From Phialocephala subalpina (lineage: Eukaryota; Ascomycota; Leotiomycetes; Helotiales; Mollisiaceae), in the NCBI GenBank assembly GCA_900073065.1, contig FJOG01000009.1, forward strand, positions 375,647-439,646: 64,000 nt of DNA, written 5' to 3'. This document shows, piece by piece, positions 22,781-33,700 of this stretch. Within the stretch, counting starts at the first letter, position 1. Each line of letters begins with the position of its first letter. A model generated the notes under the pieces. It saw only the letters and a list, made by a program, of their open reading frames with translations. It ran no database searches and was not told the origin of the DNA. Both the position numbers and the translations under genes were made by a program.

Positions 22781-23238
22781 TCACAGCAAATCGGCCACCA
22801 CCAAAGTCGCACCAATGACCAGCCCATCGACCGCCCATTCGACTTGCACATGCGACCCCGCACTCGGCCCCGTACTCGGTTCCTGCGTATCTCCACAGCC
22901 AGCTGGAGCAACGCTAGCTGTCGCTGTCGCAGCAGTGTAACTCGAATGGGACGAAGAACGCGCAGATATCCATGAGGAAATTGAAGACGCAGAGACAAGA
23001 GAAGAAGCTGCGGAGGAGATGGCTGCGCTTGATGCCAAGGCCATAGATGAAGAGGCAGAGGAGGAAGGAGCTGTTGTTGAGGATGCTTGTCGTGCCAGGA
23101 AAGGAAGGAGTTTTAGTGGTCGTGCCTGCCACGAAGGAGGGGTCACGGGGCAGTTACCTCAAATGGAACTGCGATTGCTGTGGGAAGCAGCAGAATGGAG
23201 AGCGTGAGTGCACTCAAGTATGAGAGATGAACCTGCAT
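22781..23238 (-). pseudogene. Small secreted Ser/Ala-rich protein, likely GPI-anchored, with two apparent frameshifts
   Basis: ATG at 23238 opens a clear signal peptide (MQVHLSYLSALTLSILLLP, then TAIA). The frame stops after VPFEVTAP at TGA. One base further on, frame 3 reads DPSFVAGTTTKTPSFPGTTS, and one more shift gives a long Ser/Ala-rich stretch (ASSTTAPSSSASSS...) ending in GCGDTQEPSTGPSAG and a hydrophobic tail to 22781. The three segments together look like one GPI-anchored wall protein of about 150 residues: signal peptide, low-complexity stalk and C-terminal hydrophobic signal. No GT-AG intron explains the shifts. Either two single-base errors lie in C-rich tracts, or the gene is dead. 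Confidence 0.45.
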
Positions 23239-24573
23239 TTGACCGTTCGGAATGAAACAAAGGGGAATATGGTGGGAAGAATCTTGTCCGAAGCTGATTT
23301 TTGAAGCTTACCTGCTTACCTGTGTATATAGCAATCTCAGCTGCGTCAGGAGCTTGAAAGTTATTCACTGTACTTCGTCATCACCTGGAGAGCTCTCCGA
23401 GTGTTTGGCATTTCGGAACCACGTTGGTGAAGGTAACCTTTGCATTGGCAGGAACAAATGCAGCGGACTCTGTCAAAAGGAATTTGAGGATGTGTGGATG
23501 GAGGGGGTGATTGGCACGGAGAAGTAATGAAAGATTTAATATGGAGGACAGTTGGGGAAGTCAAAATAAGCCTGCGATGGCGCCGATCTAATGCGGGTGA
23601 TGTTGCCGTGTCGGGAAGACGACATGACTTTGAGGCTCATAGATGCTTTCTTCTGCCCTGCATTACAGATATCTTATGCAAACAATATGGACATAGATAA
23701 AATTATCAAGGAATGTTTCTACACAACAGTGCTGCATCAAGCTCAGGCAGTTTTGCTGGAAGTCCTGGCTGAGATGGCAGATTTGGTTAGCATCAGTTGC
23801 TTGAAATCATCAAAATTGGCAACGATCGATGTGACGTCGTCTGCCTAAACCTCAAGAATATATGGATTTGGGGCATACCAATCGCTTCAACTCTCTAACA
23901 TTTTGATCCTTCTTCCCGTCAAATGTCTGAGGATGTTTAGGATTTTCGAGGCCTAGCTCCGGACCGCGGAGCAGTGCACCTGATGGTCAACAGTCACATC
24001 TACATATTCAATATAGATGATCAGATTCCTCATCATGCATGCCCTTCTGTTAACTTCTCCGTCTCCATAGGATGATTGCTGTCGCACTCGCTTGCAAGAA
24101 AAGGGAAAGTGGGGTGCGTAAGCGAAAAATTACCCCGCCACAGTCCCAGTACTGTACAACCAGCTTAAAAAGGACATACCAGAGTGTTTCACATACCATC
24201 GCTGCTTGAAGTTGGTGACAATAGCCCCTGCATTTGATTATATTTACTGAAGAGATGCTAAGTCTCTCGTTTCCAGAGGTCGCCCGACTTTGGTCGCTCC
24301 GCTCCCACGTGCTACCATGTATCAATCACTTTCCATCTTAGTTTACTGTAGGTCCCACAGACAAAATGGAAACTGTGCCTTTTCTGGCATACCGGTACGC
24401 TATCATATTTCTATTGAACCATTATTCATGTCTTCTTCTTTCCTTCCGCATGATGACTCATTGTACCCAACATCCAGGTACTTCAAGTCTTCAAGTACCA
24501 ACACGCTCACATACTCGCGATTCAACTCCGACAACATATCAATCAAAAGGCATCACGCCTTAATATCTCCAGC
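23239..24573. other. Intergenic, no supported gene
   Basis: Short open frames only, none with a motif or splice structure. Confidence 0.4.
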
Positions 24574-24927
24574 ATGGATCGTCTCTCAGCCTTACCAGTC
24601 GAGCCCCTCGTCCACATCATCGCCGGGCTACCTATGTCGAACTGCCTAGCTCTGGTCCGCACCTCGAGTTTCATGAGAGCGCACGCAAAAGACATTTGTA
24701 ACAAGAAGTATATGGAGCAATTTTAGGTATTCCACGGAGTCTTTATTATCACAAGACGCGATGGCTGGATCGTGGCTTGTCTCCTTGAAAGCAAACCATG
24801 CTTCGCCCGGTTCCGAAGAGGTGTCGATGTGATCGCAGATGCTGGGCTTGGCTTTCTTCATTTCTTAGAGGAAGTTGCATTGAACAAAAGTTGTTATGCG
24901 TTTGATAATATGGAGTCATTAGGATAG
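24574..24927 (+). pseudogene. F-box protein gene fragment with an in-frame TAG
   Basis: ATG at 24574 opens MDRLSALPVEPLVHIIAGLP followed by SNCLALVRTSSFMRAHA, the L-P-x-E-x2-x-I ... L-x2-L-x3-C-L-x2-L-x3-S pattern of a fungal N-terminal F-box, which would bind Skp1 in an SCF ubiquitin ligase. The frame meets TAG at 24724 after 50 codons, then stays open in the same frame for another 66 codons (VFHGVFIITRRDGWIVACLL...) to TAG at 24925. TAG is one C-to-T step from CAG. Further downstream the sequence continues protein-like but with more stops. I read this as a decayed F-box gene; a short intron hiding the TAG cannot be excluded. Confidence 0.5.
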
Positions 24928-26070
24928 ACGAGGTGGCGGTCAAAAGGAATCAACTGGGGAGGCTTTGCACAGGGTTACTTAGTGAGGTACTTTCGGTGGT
25001 TGAAGGACACTTATTATAGGCTGCCCAAAGATCTAGTGTGGTACTACCGCCTGAAATCACAGCATGCTGAATCATCGGGGGTATTGCAGAACGCGCTTCA
25101 CAGTCGGTGATGAGGAAAAGGGAGGAGTCAAGGCATCAGCCAGTAGCATTTTCAATCTCCTACTTTTCACACGGCAGTTGCAGACCACGATATTGCATGC
25201 AGATTTGCAGAATGAGTCAGAATGTTGTCCAGCAATCATGCTTGGTAGGCCAGAGTGAGCACGATATCAAGCTATCGTCATGTAGGGATTTTCAGGCTTT
25301 CAGGCTTTCAGACCCTACATTTATACTCAAGAGCTAGACCGGTTTCGCTGACCCACATAATCCCGGACCGAAGCTCGAATGTAGAAGTGGGTATCATACA
25401 TCTTGACTTCCAAGAACGGACTTCCAAGCCTCGAATCTCTCTGATGCCCCCGGAACTTTTCCTTTCCATCAAAGGAATCTTTCTAGACAATCCTCAACAA
25501 ATATTCGTCAAAGTCAATGACGTAATGGACTTGTTCTTTCAAAACTATCAACAATGCTTAGCATCGTGCTAAACATTGAAAAAGAAGAGCTGCGTGGTCT
25601 CTTTATCCACTTCGGCATCATAGTCGCACCAATCCTAATCTTCTTTTGTCCCAAGATGGCCAACGACTACTCGATTTGCGCAGCGACATGGAGAAAAGTC
25701 GTACTCATCTTGAGCAACCTTCCAGAAGAAGAGCTAAGCGCCGCTATCAAGTTTTTGTGGGAACTGAAGAGCATGCAATAGCCGTGTGATGGAATGAAGA
25801 CGTAATTATTGGGAAATTGGGCTTCGCTGCAAGGACATGGGCGTATAGCTATGGAAAGGGCATCATCCGACGGAGGAGAAATTTTCCAGGTGACGAAAGG
25901 AAGCTGCTATTTCCCAGTACAAGGAGAAGGACGCTCGAGAACGCAAGGCAAGAATATTTGGTGGGACTACTCGGAAAGTTGAGAGAATAGGCCCGAACAA
26001 ATGTAACCTTCCACGTCAGCATATAACCCAGAGTGATAAGAAACCATTTCAATACCATGGCTCGAACTGC
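24928..26070. other. Probable decayed continuation of the F-box gene, then empty intergenic DNA
   Basis: Protein-like phrases (for example 25060-25260 and 25440-25780) occur in changing frames separated by stops. No gene can be assembled. Confidence 0.3.
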
Positions 26071-26236
26071 AACGTTTCAATCTCCCACACTTGACAGGAT
26101 AATCCAGACGGCTACCCAGGCTCGACTACACTGAGAAACTGCGTGTGGTAAAGCGTCATGCTATTGGCCAACAATTGTTCCCACTCAAGGAAAGAGAGTC
26201 AAGAAAGTCCTTGCGAATCTGGGAGATTGAGGTTAA
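26071..26236 (-). mobile_element. Short inverted-repeat element, copy A
   Basis: The left end CGTTTCAATCTCCCA (26072) is complementary to the right end TGGGAGATTGAGG (near 26219). Read on the minus strand, the interior aligns with copy C at 45 kb: CGCAAGGACTTTCTT, TTGGCCAATAGCATGACGCT and TATCCTGTCAAG have clear counterparts there. It is about 165 bp with no coding capacity. It belongs to the same MITE-like family as the copies at 38.4, 45.1 and 59.6 kb. Confidence 0.75.
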
Positions 26237-27082
26237 AGTGTTAAAACATCTATAAGAAAGGTTATTGCCATGAAACAGAAGCCCTTGTATTCCTCATGTA
26301 TTACACTAGCAACGTCTTACAAACCACGTGAGCCACGCCTAGCATGTCTCAGCGGCTGCTAAATATACAACAAGGCTCTGTGCTACATCCGAGCCAGTGT
26401 TTCGAACCTTATTCAGACGGTTGTTCATCAGCCACATGTTAGAAAAGGTACGGATCAAAACTGGATCTAACGTTCCGCATCTCTGTTAGGAACTAGTTCC
26501 TGCTCGACACGAAAGCCCCTAGTCATGCCATCATGCTTTCGATGTCCTTGCCATGACCAAAGCAGCGCGGCTGGAATCCCAGTATTTCGTCTGATGTTCT
26601 GTCCATTTGGAACAAGAACACAAGTACAAACATGGATATTCTAAACAGCGTATGTCATCGTTAAAAAGTACTAATAGATCTTCCAGAAGCTCAAGCCATG
26701 TCGAACATCAATGCGTCAACAAGCGAACTCGGCTCCCATCGAGTCGCATTAATACGCCTCTTATGATCGCTCGCAAAGGTTCCTAAACAGCCTTTTTCGG
26801 ACCTTAATCGGACGATCAATATACCTCACGCTTTCCCCATGATCCTGTCCACATATCCCCATCACAAACGCGAGTGGACCTGGCAAAATCACTAGCACTA
26901 GAGCCCAGATTCTGTATTATCTGGATTCGGACAAGACATCCTAAATTTTCAATGTTCAAACCGTCTAATCGTAGCCCCGTATAGGAGCAACTCCTCCCCT
27001 TGTGCCTGTACATATCCTTGTAGCACGAAAGATCAACTCGGTAACATAACCCAGACGTCCACCTGTCCAGCCAGCATACGCG
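26237..27082. other. Intergenic, nothing recognised
   Basis: No gene, RNA structure or element ends seen. Confidence 0.4.
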
Positions 27083-27640
27083 TTAGCCATCACTCAACTC
27101 ATACGCCACAATGGTCCACCCTCGTTCCTTGATCGTCCCAACCGTTCCCTGACAAACAATTGACAAAACCTCATCGAACCCGCCAGCACTTGCTAAAACG
27201 ACCTGAGCACCAAGCAGTGCCCAAGGATCCAAATACCATGCTAGACAAAAACCATTCAGGAAAACACCCATGAAAACGACTACCGGCTTCCCGCCTAGCC
27301 TTTCCCCGCCTTTCACAGCCCGGATCATCCGTGCGAGAGCGATGGGGGATTCCCGGCAGGAAAGGAAAATTCAAGAGGCGTCGTTTCAAGTGCCCACACT
27401 CATTCCTTCCCCGCTCCTAGACGCATGCATAGCGCTCGAGCAAAATCCCCATCCCGAACCAGTCAAAAGGGTCATCATGACATGCATGAACGCCTCGTCG
27501 CCAAATTCCCATATCCATATCCGTCTATATTCATACTCGGCTCTTTTCTTCCTAGATCCCAATCCAATGGTGGGGCCGATCCGAGAATGAACTGGAACAG
27601 GAAAGGAAGCGAACGGGCAGGGACTTTATTTAGGCAGTAG
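27083..27640 (-). pseudogene. Decayed gene of unknown function
   Basis: The minus-strand frame ending at 27083 reads like real protein: GGKPVVVFMGVFLNGFCLAW and ASAGGFDEVLSIVCQGTVGT, ending AYELSDG. Upstream in the same frame are two TGA codons separated by four residues (T-stop-NDAS-stop-IFLSCRE), each one C-to-T step from CGA. Before them the frame is open again for over 70 codons (FGDEAFMHVMMTLLTGSGWG). A signal-peptide-like frame (27987-27790) lies further upstream but I could not connect it. I recognise no family. Confidence 0.3.
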
Positions 27641-28352
27641 GCGATGGAAGACTTGCGTGCGGATTGGGGAATTTTCCTTGGAGTTTGGATCTCTGGAAGC
27701 GAAAAGAGGAGGTTTGGAGGTGGGTGGTCCATGGAATTCTGGGAGAAGGCATTAGGATGAAATCGATGATCGCCGGTACTGGCGGACCCCTAGGTTGGGA
27801 TGGGACTTGCATCTGAGATCCGCTTGAGCCTTGATGTTGGTGATGCTATGCTGGGGTGAATGCTGACCTTTGACGCAGAGAAGTCTTCTGGAACGTCTGG
27901 AATGCTGCAATGAGGTTCATGCGGTATATGCTGCGAATGCGCGTGAAGAAGAAAAGAAAGAAGGATGAAAAGTACGGGAGAGGACACTTGTCTTGCTTGG
28001 TCTGGAATGTAGATCTCCGCCTTCGGAGTCTCCAGCTTTGGGCCCTTTTCGATACATCGAAAACTAAATCCTCCCGTGGATCACCAATCGAGATGTTTGT
28101 CTAATATTCAAATATTACAAGATTGATTCTAGCGAGATGCTTTCCTCTCTCGCCTATGCCCTCTATCCGTGCCGTGATGCCAACGCCAAAGTTAGAACGG
28201 TCATCCAAACCTAGTGAAGCCCTTTTTTCACCCCTGCCCTTGCTGTCCCATCCCATCCATTTCCATCCTCCCAAAGCCTTATGCTACAATATGTACACAC
28301 CCAATTCGAACACAACCATGCAAGCATCCGTCTCCCTCGCCCTGAAATGCCC
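27641..28352. other. Intergenic, with an unconnected signal-peptide-like frame at 27987-27790 (-)
   Basis: The minus-strand ATG at 27987 gives MSSPVLFILLSFLLHAHSQ, a plausible secretion signal, followed by a possible GTCAGC donor. No downstream exon fits. The remainder toward 28352 is the 3' side of the zinc-cluster gene. Confidence 0.25.
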
Positions 28353-30767
28353 CTAGATAATATTCGTGATGCTCATGCGCTCGTTCCCTCTCCTCTCCTG
28401 ACGATTGTCTGGTGCCAGACCACCAGCACTCCCACCACTGCTCCCACTCCCATATCGCGAATGCACATTTGAGGGAACAGGTTGAGCATATCCGCCTTGT
28501 TCTCTGGCAAGCACTCCAACCAAATACTCCACTCTCTCCCATCCACCCCAATCCCTAGCTTCCACATCGGTGAGAATCGTCGTTCCATCTCTCCCATCTC
28601 CAAGCAACGTAGCACCAATCTTTGGTCCTCCTGAGCCTCCACCACCACCACCGATGTTCATGCCCGTTTCGCTGCCCGCCCAAACCCAGCTGTTCTCCGT
28701 ACTCGCTTGCAAGTCACCCGACACGTATGCGATGAGCTCCTCGTCCATCTCCCGCTCCCCTCTGTAGCCTTTACTCCCAATCAATCCACCTGCTCTCCTC
28801 TTCTCAATCAGCACGCCAAGGAAGAAGGCGAGGTTCCGTCCACACGCCACATTGACGTCGCGAAGTGCCGCAATACTCGAGGAAGCTCGGATACAGGTCA
28901 AAGCTGCATCGAAATGTCCGCCGAACAGAAGGAAAAGTGTACACCGCCATATGTGCGTGCAAGTCATTGCGTTAGCGGTCGGTCCAAACGGGGGTGTGGT
29001 AGGATTTGACGAGTTCGAGGAGGCCATTGCGCGCGCTAGTAGATTCGTCGAGTCGAGTGACGCTCGGATGCATTGTTCGATAGCGTTGCTGCGGATTTCG
29101 GGAGGACAGGAAGTTGTGAGGTTGTGTCGATGTAGAATGAGTCGTGCGTTCATGAGATGGCAAACTGGGGCGAGCATTCGGGGGTCCAGAGGTTCGTGAG
29201 CGGATAGTTGACAGGATGGTGGGAACGAGGCCATGCAGGCATTGAAGTGTGTATCGAAAGTCTGCAACGTTGAAGGAGAAATGATAGGTGATTTGAGAGT
29301 CTTGATGAGTTGCGAAACGGCTCGCACAACGTGGATGATGGGGAGGATGAAATTCGTCAGCGGTGCAACTCCGTTAGGAACCAGCATTCCGGCGTCGTGA
29401 ATGTAATGGTCGTCGATTGCAGCTGGCAGACTGACATCGCAATCCGCATCCTCAATCAAAAGGGGTCGTCCAAGCTCCAACGACATATGCCTATCCCAGA
29501 CATAAATTCCCCACCACACTCGACGCCTCATTTCGCCCTCAATCATCGGCCATGGCCCAGTTTCGTTATGCAATCCTATGTCCTGGGAAATTCTGACCGC
29601 GGAAGCCAACCACGTCCACGCAGCAGATTTAAGATTCATCTCCGTGAGGAAAATGCTGACTAGAATCGCCGACCTTGCATGATCAATGACGAACTCATCA
29701 TTCCACGTATCTATCAGTACGCGCGAAGTCTCGATGTACTCCTTTCCTTTATGGGGTCGCTGAGCACTCGGCTCCGAGCTGAAAAGTGTACCAACTGCCA
29801 GGACAGAAAAGAAGAGCGAACTCCATACCGGAGGTACTCCATGCAAGCTCCCGGCTTTGTAGACAGCCTCATATTCCTGCTCAAACGTTGGCCAATGGAG
29901 TATAGGTATGATCATGTGGACAGATGCGTAATATGAGGTAAGCAGATGGTCTGCCAAGTGCTTCGGTGGAAGATCTGGTCGAGGTGGATTGAAATGCGCC
30001 TGTGACCCAATTTGCCGGTAAGGTGCAGGTGGCTTGAATATCCCCCGGCCAAAATTCCGGATATTCGAACGTACCCTCGACAGATCTTGAGGCGGTGGTG
30101 GACGCTGCCTTCTCTGTGGATGCGAGCCGATTTCCGGGAGTTGTAGGGCAACTTGCTGAGGTCCTTCGTTGTCAACATCCATCTGCCCCTCTCGCATATT
30201 CAACATGGACCGTAGATGTGAGTTCTCCCTCTTGACCTGTGCAATTTGTTTCTCCAAGTCCTGCACTTGCTTGATAGATGACATTCGCCTGTTTGTCTCC
30301 TTGGTGAACTGGCACTTCACATTCCGGCTGGAACATTCCGAGCAGCTTGTTGTCTCTGTCGCATCGCATTTGACTTTGCGCTCTCTGCAGGCATCACAAC
30401 TTGGATCCTTCCTTCTCTGCCGATAAGCCCTCTTCTGCGCTTGCATGTTTGCAGCAGACATCTGCCCTCCTGTGGCACCTGGAGTGCCACTTGAAGATCC
30501 TGTTGAAGCCATGGAGTCCATTCCTGGTGGTCCAGGAGACGTCGTAGCTGATCCGTATGGATTTTGATATGAGCTGTGTCCCATAGGTTGCATATTCATA
30601 TGCTGAGGATGTGGTCCACTTAATGGTCGAGGAGAAGCGCCCATGAGTCCTCCTTCGTATACTCCTTGTGCTCGAGGTGAAGCCGCGGACGAGACTGAGG
30701 AAGAGTCGTAAGATTTCGTAGAAGGCGCTGGCGACCTCGAGTATGAATTTTGTATCGGCCCCGCCAT
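28353..30767 (-). CDS. Zn(II)2Cys6 transcription factor with fungal-specific middle domain (804 aa)
   Basis: The single exon starts at ATG 30767 (MAGPIQNSYS). After a Ser/Pro/Gln-rich N-terminus, Cys124, 127, 134, 142, 145 and 152 form a complete binuclear zinc cluster, preceded by a basic RQRRK and followed by a linker and coiled coil (VQDLEKQIAQVKRENSHLRS) typical of dimerising family members. The fungal-specific transcription-factor domain (PF04082 type) occupies roughly residues 270-520: HPILHWPTF-like IIPILHWPTFEQEY, then RRRVWWGIYVWDRHMSLELG and GRPLLIEDADCDVSLP. A Gly-rich low-complexity stretch lies near residue 710. It should be nuclear and bind CGG-type sites. I cannot name the regulon; no co-regulated cluster surrounds it. 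Confidence 0.93.
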   Translation of the reverse strand: MAGPIQNSYSRSPAPSTKSYDSSSVSSAASPRAQGVYEGGLMGASPRPLSGPHPQHMNMQPMGHSSYQNPYGSATTSPGPPGMDSMASTGSSSGTPGATGGQMSAANMQAQKRAYRQRRKDPSCDACRERKVKCDATETTSCSECSSRNVKCQFTKETNRRMSSIKQVQDLEKQIAQVKRENSHLRSMLNMREGQMDVDNEGPQQVALQLPEIGSHPQRRQRPPPPQDLSRVRSNIRNFGRGIFKPPAPYRQIGSQAHFNPPRPDLPPKHLADHLLTSYYASVHMIIPILHWPTFEQEYEAVYKAGSLHGVPPVWSSLFFSVLAVGTLFSSEPSAQRPHKGKEYIETSRVLIDTWNDEFVIDHARSAILVSIFLTEMNLKSAAWTWLASAVRISQDIGLHNETGPWPMIEGEMRRRVWWGIYVWDRHMSLELGRPLLIEDADCDVSLPAAIDDHYIHDAGMLVPNGVAPLTNFILPIIHVVRAVSQLIKTLKSPIISPSTLQTFDTHFNACMASFPPSCQLSAHEPLDPRMLAPVCHLMNARLILHRHNLTTSCPPEIRSNAIEQCIRASLDSTNLLARAMASSNSSNPTTPPFGPTANAMTCTHIWRCTLFLLFGGHFDAALTCIRASSSIAALRDVNVACGRNLAFFLGVLIEKRRAGGLIGSKGYRGEREMDEELIAYVSGDLQASTENSWVWAGSETGMNIGGGGGGSGGPKIGATLLGDGRDGTTILTDVEARDWGGWERVEYLVGVLAREQGGYAQPVPSNVHSRYGSGSSGGSAGGLAPDNRQERRGNERMSITNII

Positions 30768-33700
30768 CTTAAAGGCCTGAAGTCGCTTCTGTTTATCCAA
30801 ATGGAACTACCCGGTGGAGAGAGTCTGAGATATAGGATCGAAGGAGGCGAAGATAGAGGTTTAAAGTTCCAGCCTCATTTCACGGAGTTTTACAGACTTG
30901 CCACAAAATAATCGGAGGAAGGTTCCAAACCACAATCGGAAGAATTGCGGGGAGGTTGCTTTGCGGCCTTGGAAATGGACGATAACCAGGAGGGTTTGTG
31001 TTAGTCACGGAATAGATTTTCCTCAGGGACTTGGTCTTTGTATCTCTCCTAGGATCTGGCAGATCCGCGACACGCCGTCGGGCTGCAGTCTGGTGCAACC
31101 TCAGGGCTGCAAAGTTCCGATGCAAGTGTGCAGCGTGGCCTCCCTAGAAGGTTTCCCCACTCGACGCCAAAGCCCAAGGTACCAGAAGTCGGCAGCTGAT
31201 CCGTACCGTATGGGAGCTCAATCTGTGACAGGGAATCGATCAGCTAAGTGCACCGAAAAAGGCAGTCGATGGTGGTAGTGGCTAGGCGTGGGGAGAAAAG
31301 CATATTGGTGCGGTAAAGAAAGAGTGTTGAGAAGGGAAAATGCCGACAAGAGAATGATAGGATTTTAAGTAAGGTGTGACTTTGACTGGTGCGGGTTGAA
31401 AAACAGCGAAGAAGGGAGGGTATATGACGGAAGGGCAAGCATTGGCCCTCCGCTTTAAGGCTGATTGGGAAATCTGGAGTAATCCAATGCCAAGCAAAGC
31501 ATTGCAAGCATATGAGGCAGAATTTCGCGAAAAATATTTCGGTGCCCTCACTTGCTTGCCTTGCTACCCGGAAACCCTTGCAAGGTGCAGTGTTCAAGGA
31601 GCGATGGCGGTTGTCGACCCTGGCCGCTCTACGCCCACAGCTGACTCTCGCGAGCGTCAGGGGGGACGGAGCATGCGTCCAGGGCAACGTCAAGACGTTA
31701 CGGAGCCCAGTTAGTCAGGGTGAGAAGCGGGAGAAACGAAGATTCTCCGGACCTCCTGGAAAACTTCCTTTTCGGGAGCCCAAAACAACATGCAAACTTG
31801 AATGTGTTGCCCTGACTTCTATCCTATTCTGATTGCCGGGTCGGCAGAGTGCCAAAGTCTGACTGTCACACGCCGGGACATGATGTGCATTGCGCTCCAG
31901 GAACTCGCGCGGGAAGCAAGGCAAGCAGGCAGCTCGGTACTGGTGAGCCGCCCCGAAGAACTCTGGAAGGACGTAGGGGTACATCATCAGATAGATTAAA
32001 AGACGTACCGGGAATTTTGGTTTGGACTGGATAGTTGATCCTCGAAAACTGGCCACTTTGGTGACCTCCTGCAGGTCTCTCGGGAGGAGGCGTCTATAGG
32101 CGTTCCTGCAACGTCCACTGCATATGTACGTCTGGCTTCCTGTCTGCTTCGGGGGGCTCCTACCGAAGAGTTCGGTCCGTTGATAGGGCCAGCTCGTCAA
32201 ACGGCTCGGAAATAGCTTCTAGGTACTCGAGTAGGTCTTACAAAGACGACGCGTGGTTAAGATATCGTGGGAATACCAAAGAGGTTGTGAGATGCTCGTT
32301 GCTGTCGTCGTTTTCCGGTATGTCTCGTCTGCACGTCAGAATATGCAGCAGCACGTGTGTAGTCCTGCGTGGTCGTCCTCAGTTTGCGACGGCAGTAGTG
32401 GGTATATATTGGGAGCGATAAAGCCCTCCCCTAGCTAAGTCTCGCCCGATTTTGGACAGCAGTTGAACTAGCTCGCCCTCAAGGAAATTTATAGGCGATG
32501 CCGTCTTCAACCCTGGCTTGCGGAGATGGGGAGACTGGTACTGGGATTCTGAGAATGGTTGTGATTCGATAAGAGGTGGTACCTGCAACCCTTGCGAGAG
32601 AACGACCAGCATCAGCAGCCTAGAAGGTTTTGTCACCAGGGGCTTCGGAGGATGTCTCGAAGCCCATGCCGTGTCCAAGATCAGCAGTGCCAGAGGCGCC
32701 GAAAATGCATGACAATGTATGCAAGGCTGTCGTGAAGTGAGCCTTTTTGGCAGGAGTAGTGACAGGACCCTCGCAACGAACTACTATAGACATGGGGATG
32801 GGGGCTACTAATAAGACTATGAGCTGCCGTTGTCTCATCCGAACCTCGTGCCTTAATAAGTCGTATTTCATAGTTAACTTTCTGATAGTTGGGCAGGCAT
32901 GGGACTTGTCCGCCAGAAAGTATGAGCCTGCCCAATAGGGAAGTAGATAAACGTTTCCTAGCGTTTCAGGATTTTCGGGTTTGCAGCTTAATTTTTTTTG
33001 GCTTTTGGTGCTGGGGCGGTGTGGAAAGGTTTGCCAGTACCTTCATACCCTTAGAGAGGAGGATGAGGTGGATCGACAGACTAGGAAGAAAAGGTAGGTC
33101 CTAGGATCTCGATTATTCGCTGGGCGGCTACGAGAGTACGTACTGCTGCTCGCTTCCTCAAGTACTGGAGTTGCGCGTTGAAAGGGTGGTGTGGCGGCCA
33201 TAGGGAGTGTGGAATGGTGCTGCTGGCGTCGCCGCAGTGGGAGGATTTCGACGGGACTTGACTGGGGGGGAGCTGTTTCATGACTAGGCCCTGCCAGCCC
33301 TGAAAGCCCTGAAAGCCCTGAAGAACAGACCATGGGTTGAAGGCATGTTCCGACGGGATGAGCTGCGGCGAGCTGCCACCGCATGTGGGGTGCCAAAGTT
33401 TAACAGCGTGGAGGGTCCATACCGAATGGACAGAGACGGTAGCATGGTTGCGGTAAGGTTTGCATCCCGGAGACCTTGTCCAACAGGAAGGTCGCTGTGT
33501 TGAAAGTTTGGAGTGGCTTGATGGGCTTGTGAGGCGTGTTGGGTTCGTTGTGTGGTGTTCTTGGTTCAACTCGGATTCGGTGACTAAAAGAACTTACAGT
33601 ATTCGTGTGCCCTAAAATCCAAAGGGTGCCCCAATCTGGGCCCGCACGCATGCCCGCAGCCGACTCGCATCTCCCTGTAAATCGCCTCCCTCCCCGTTTC

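Noticed and set aside
33081..33569. 162-residue minus-strand open frame
   Set aside because: Composition is random-looking, includes the 9-bp tandem repeat, and no splice or promoter context supports it.
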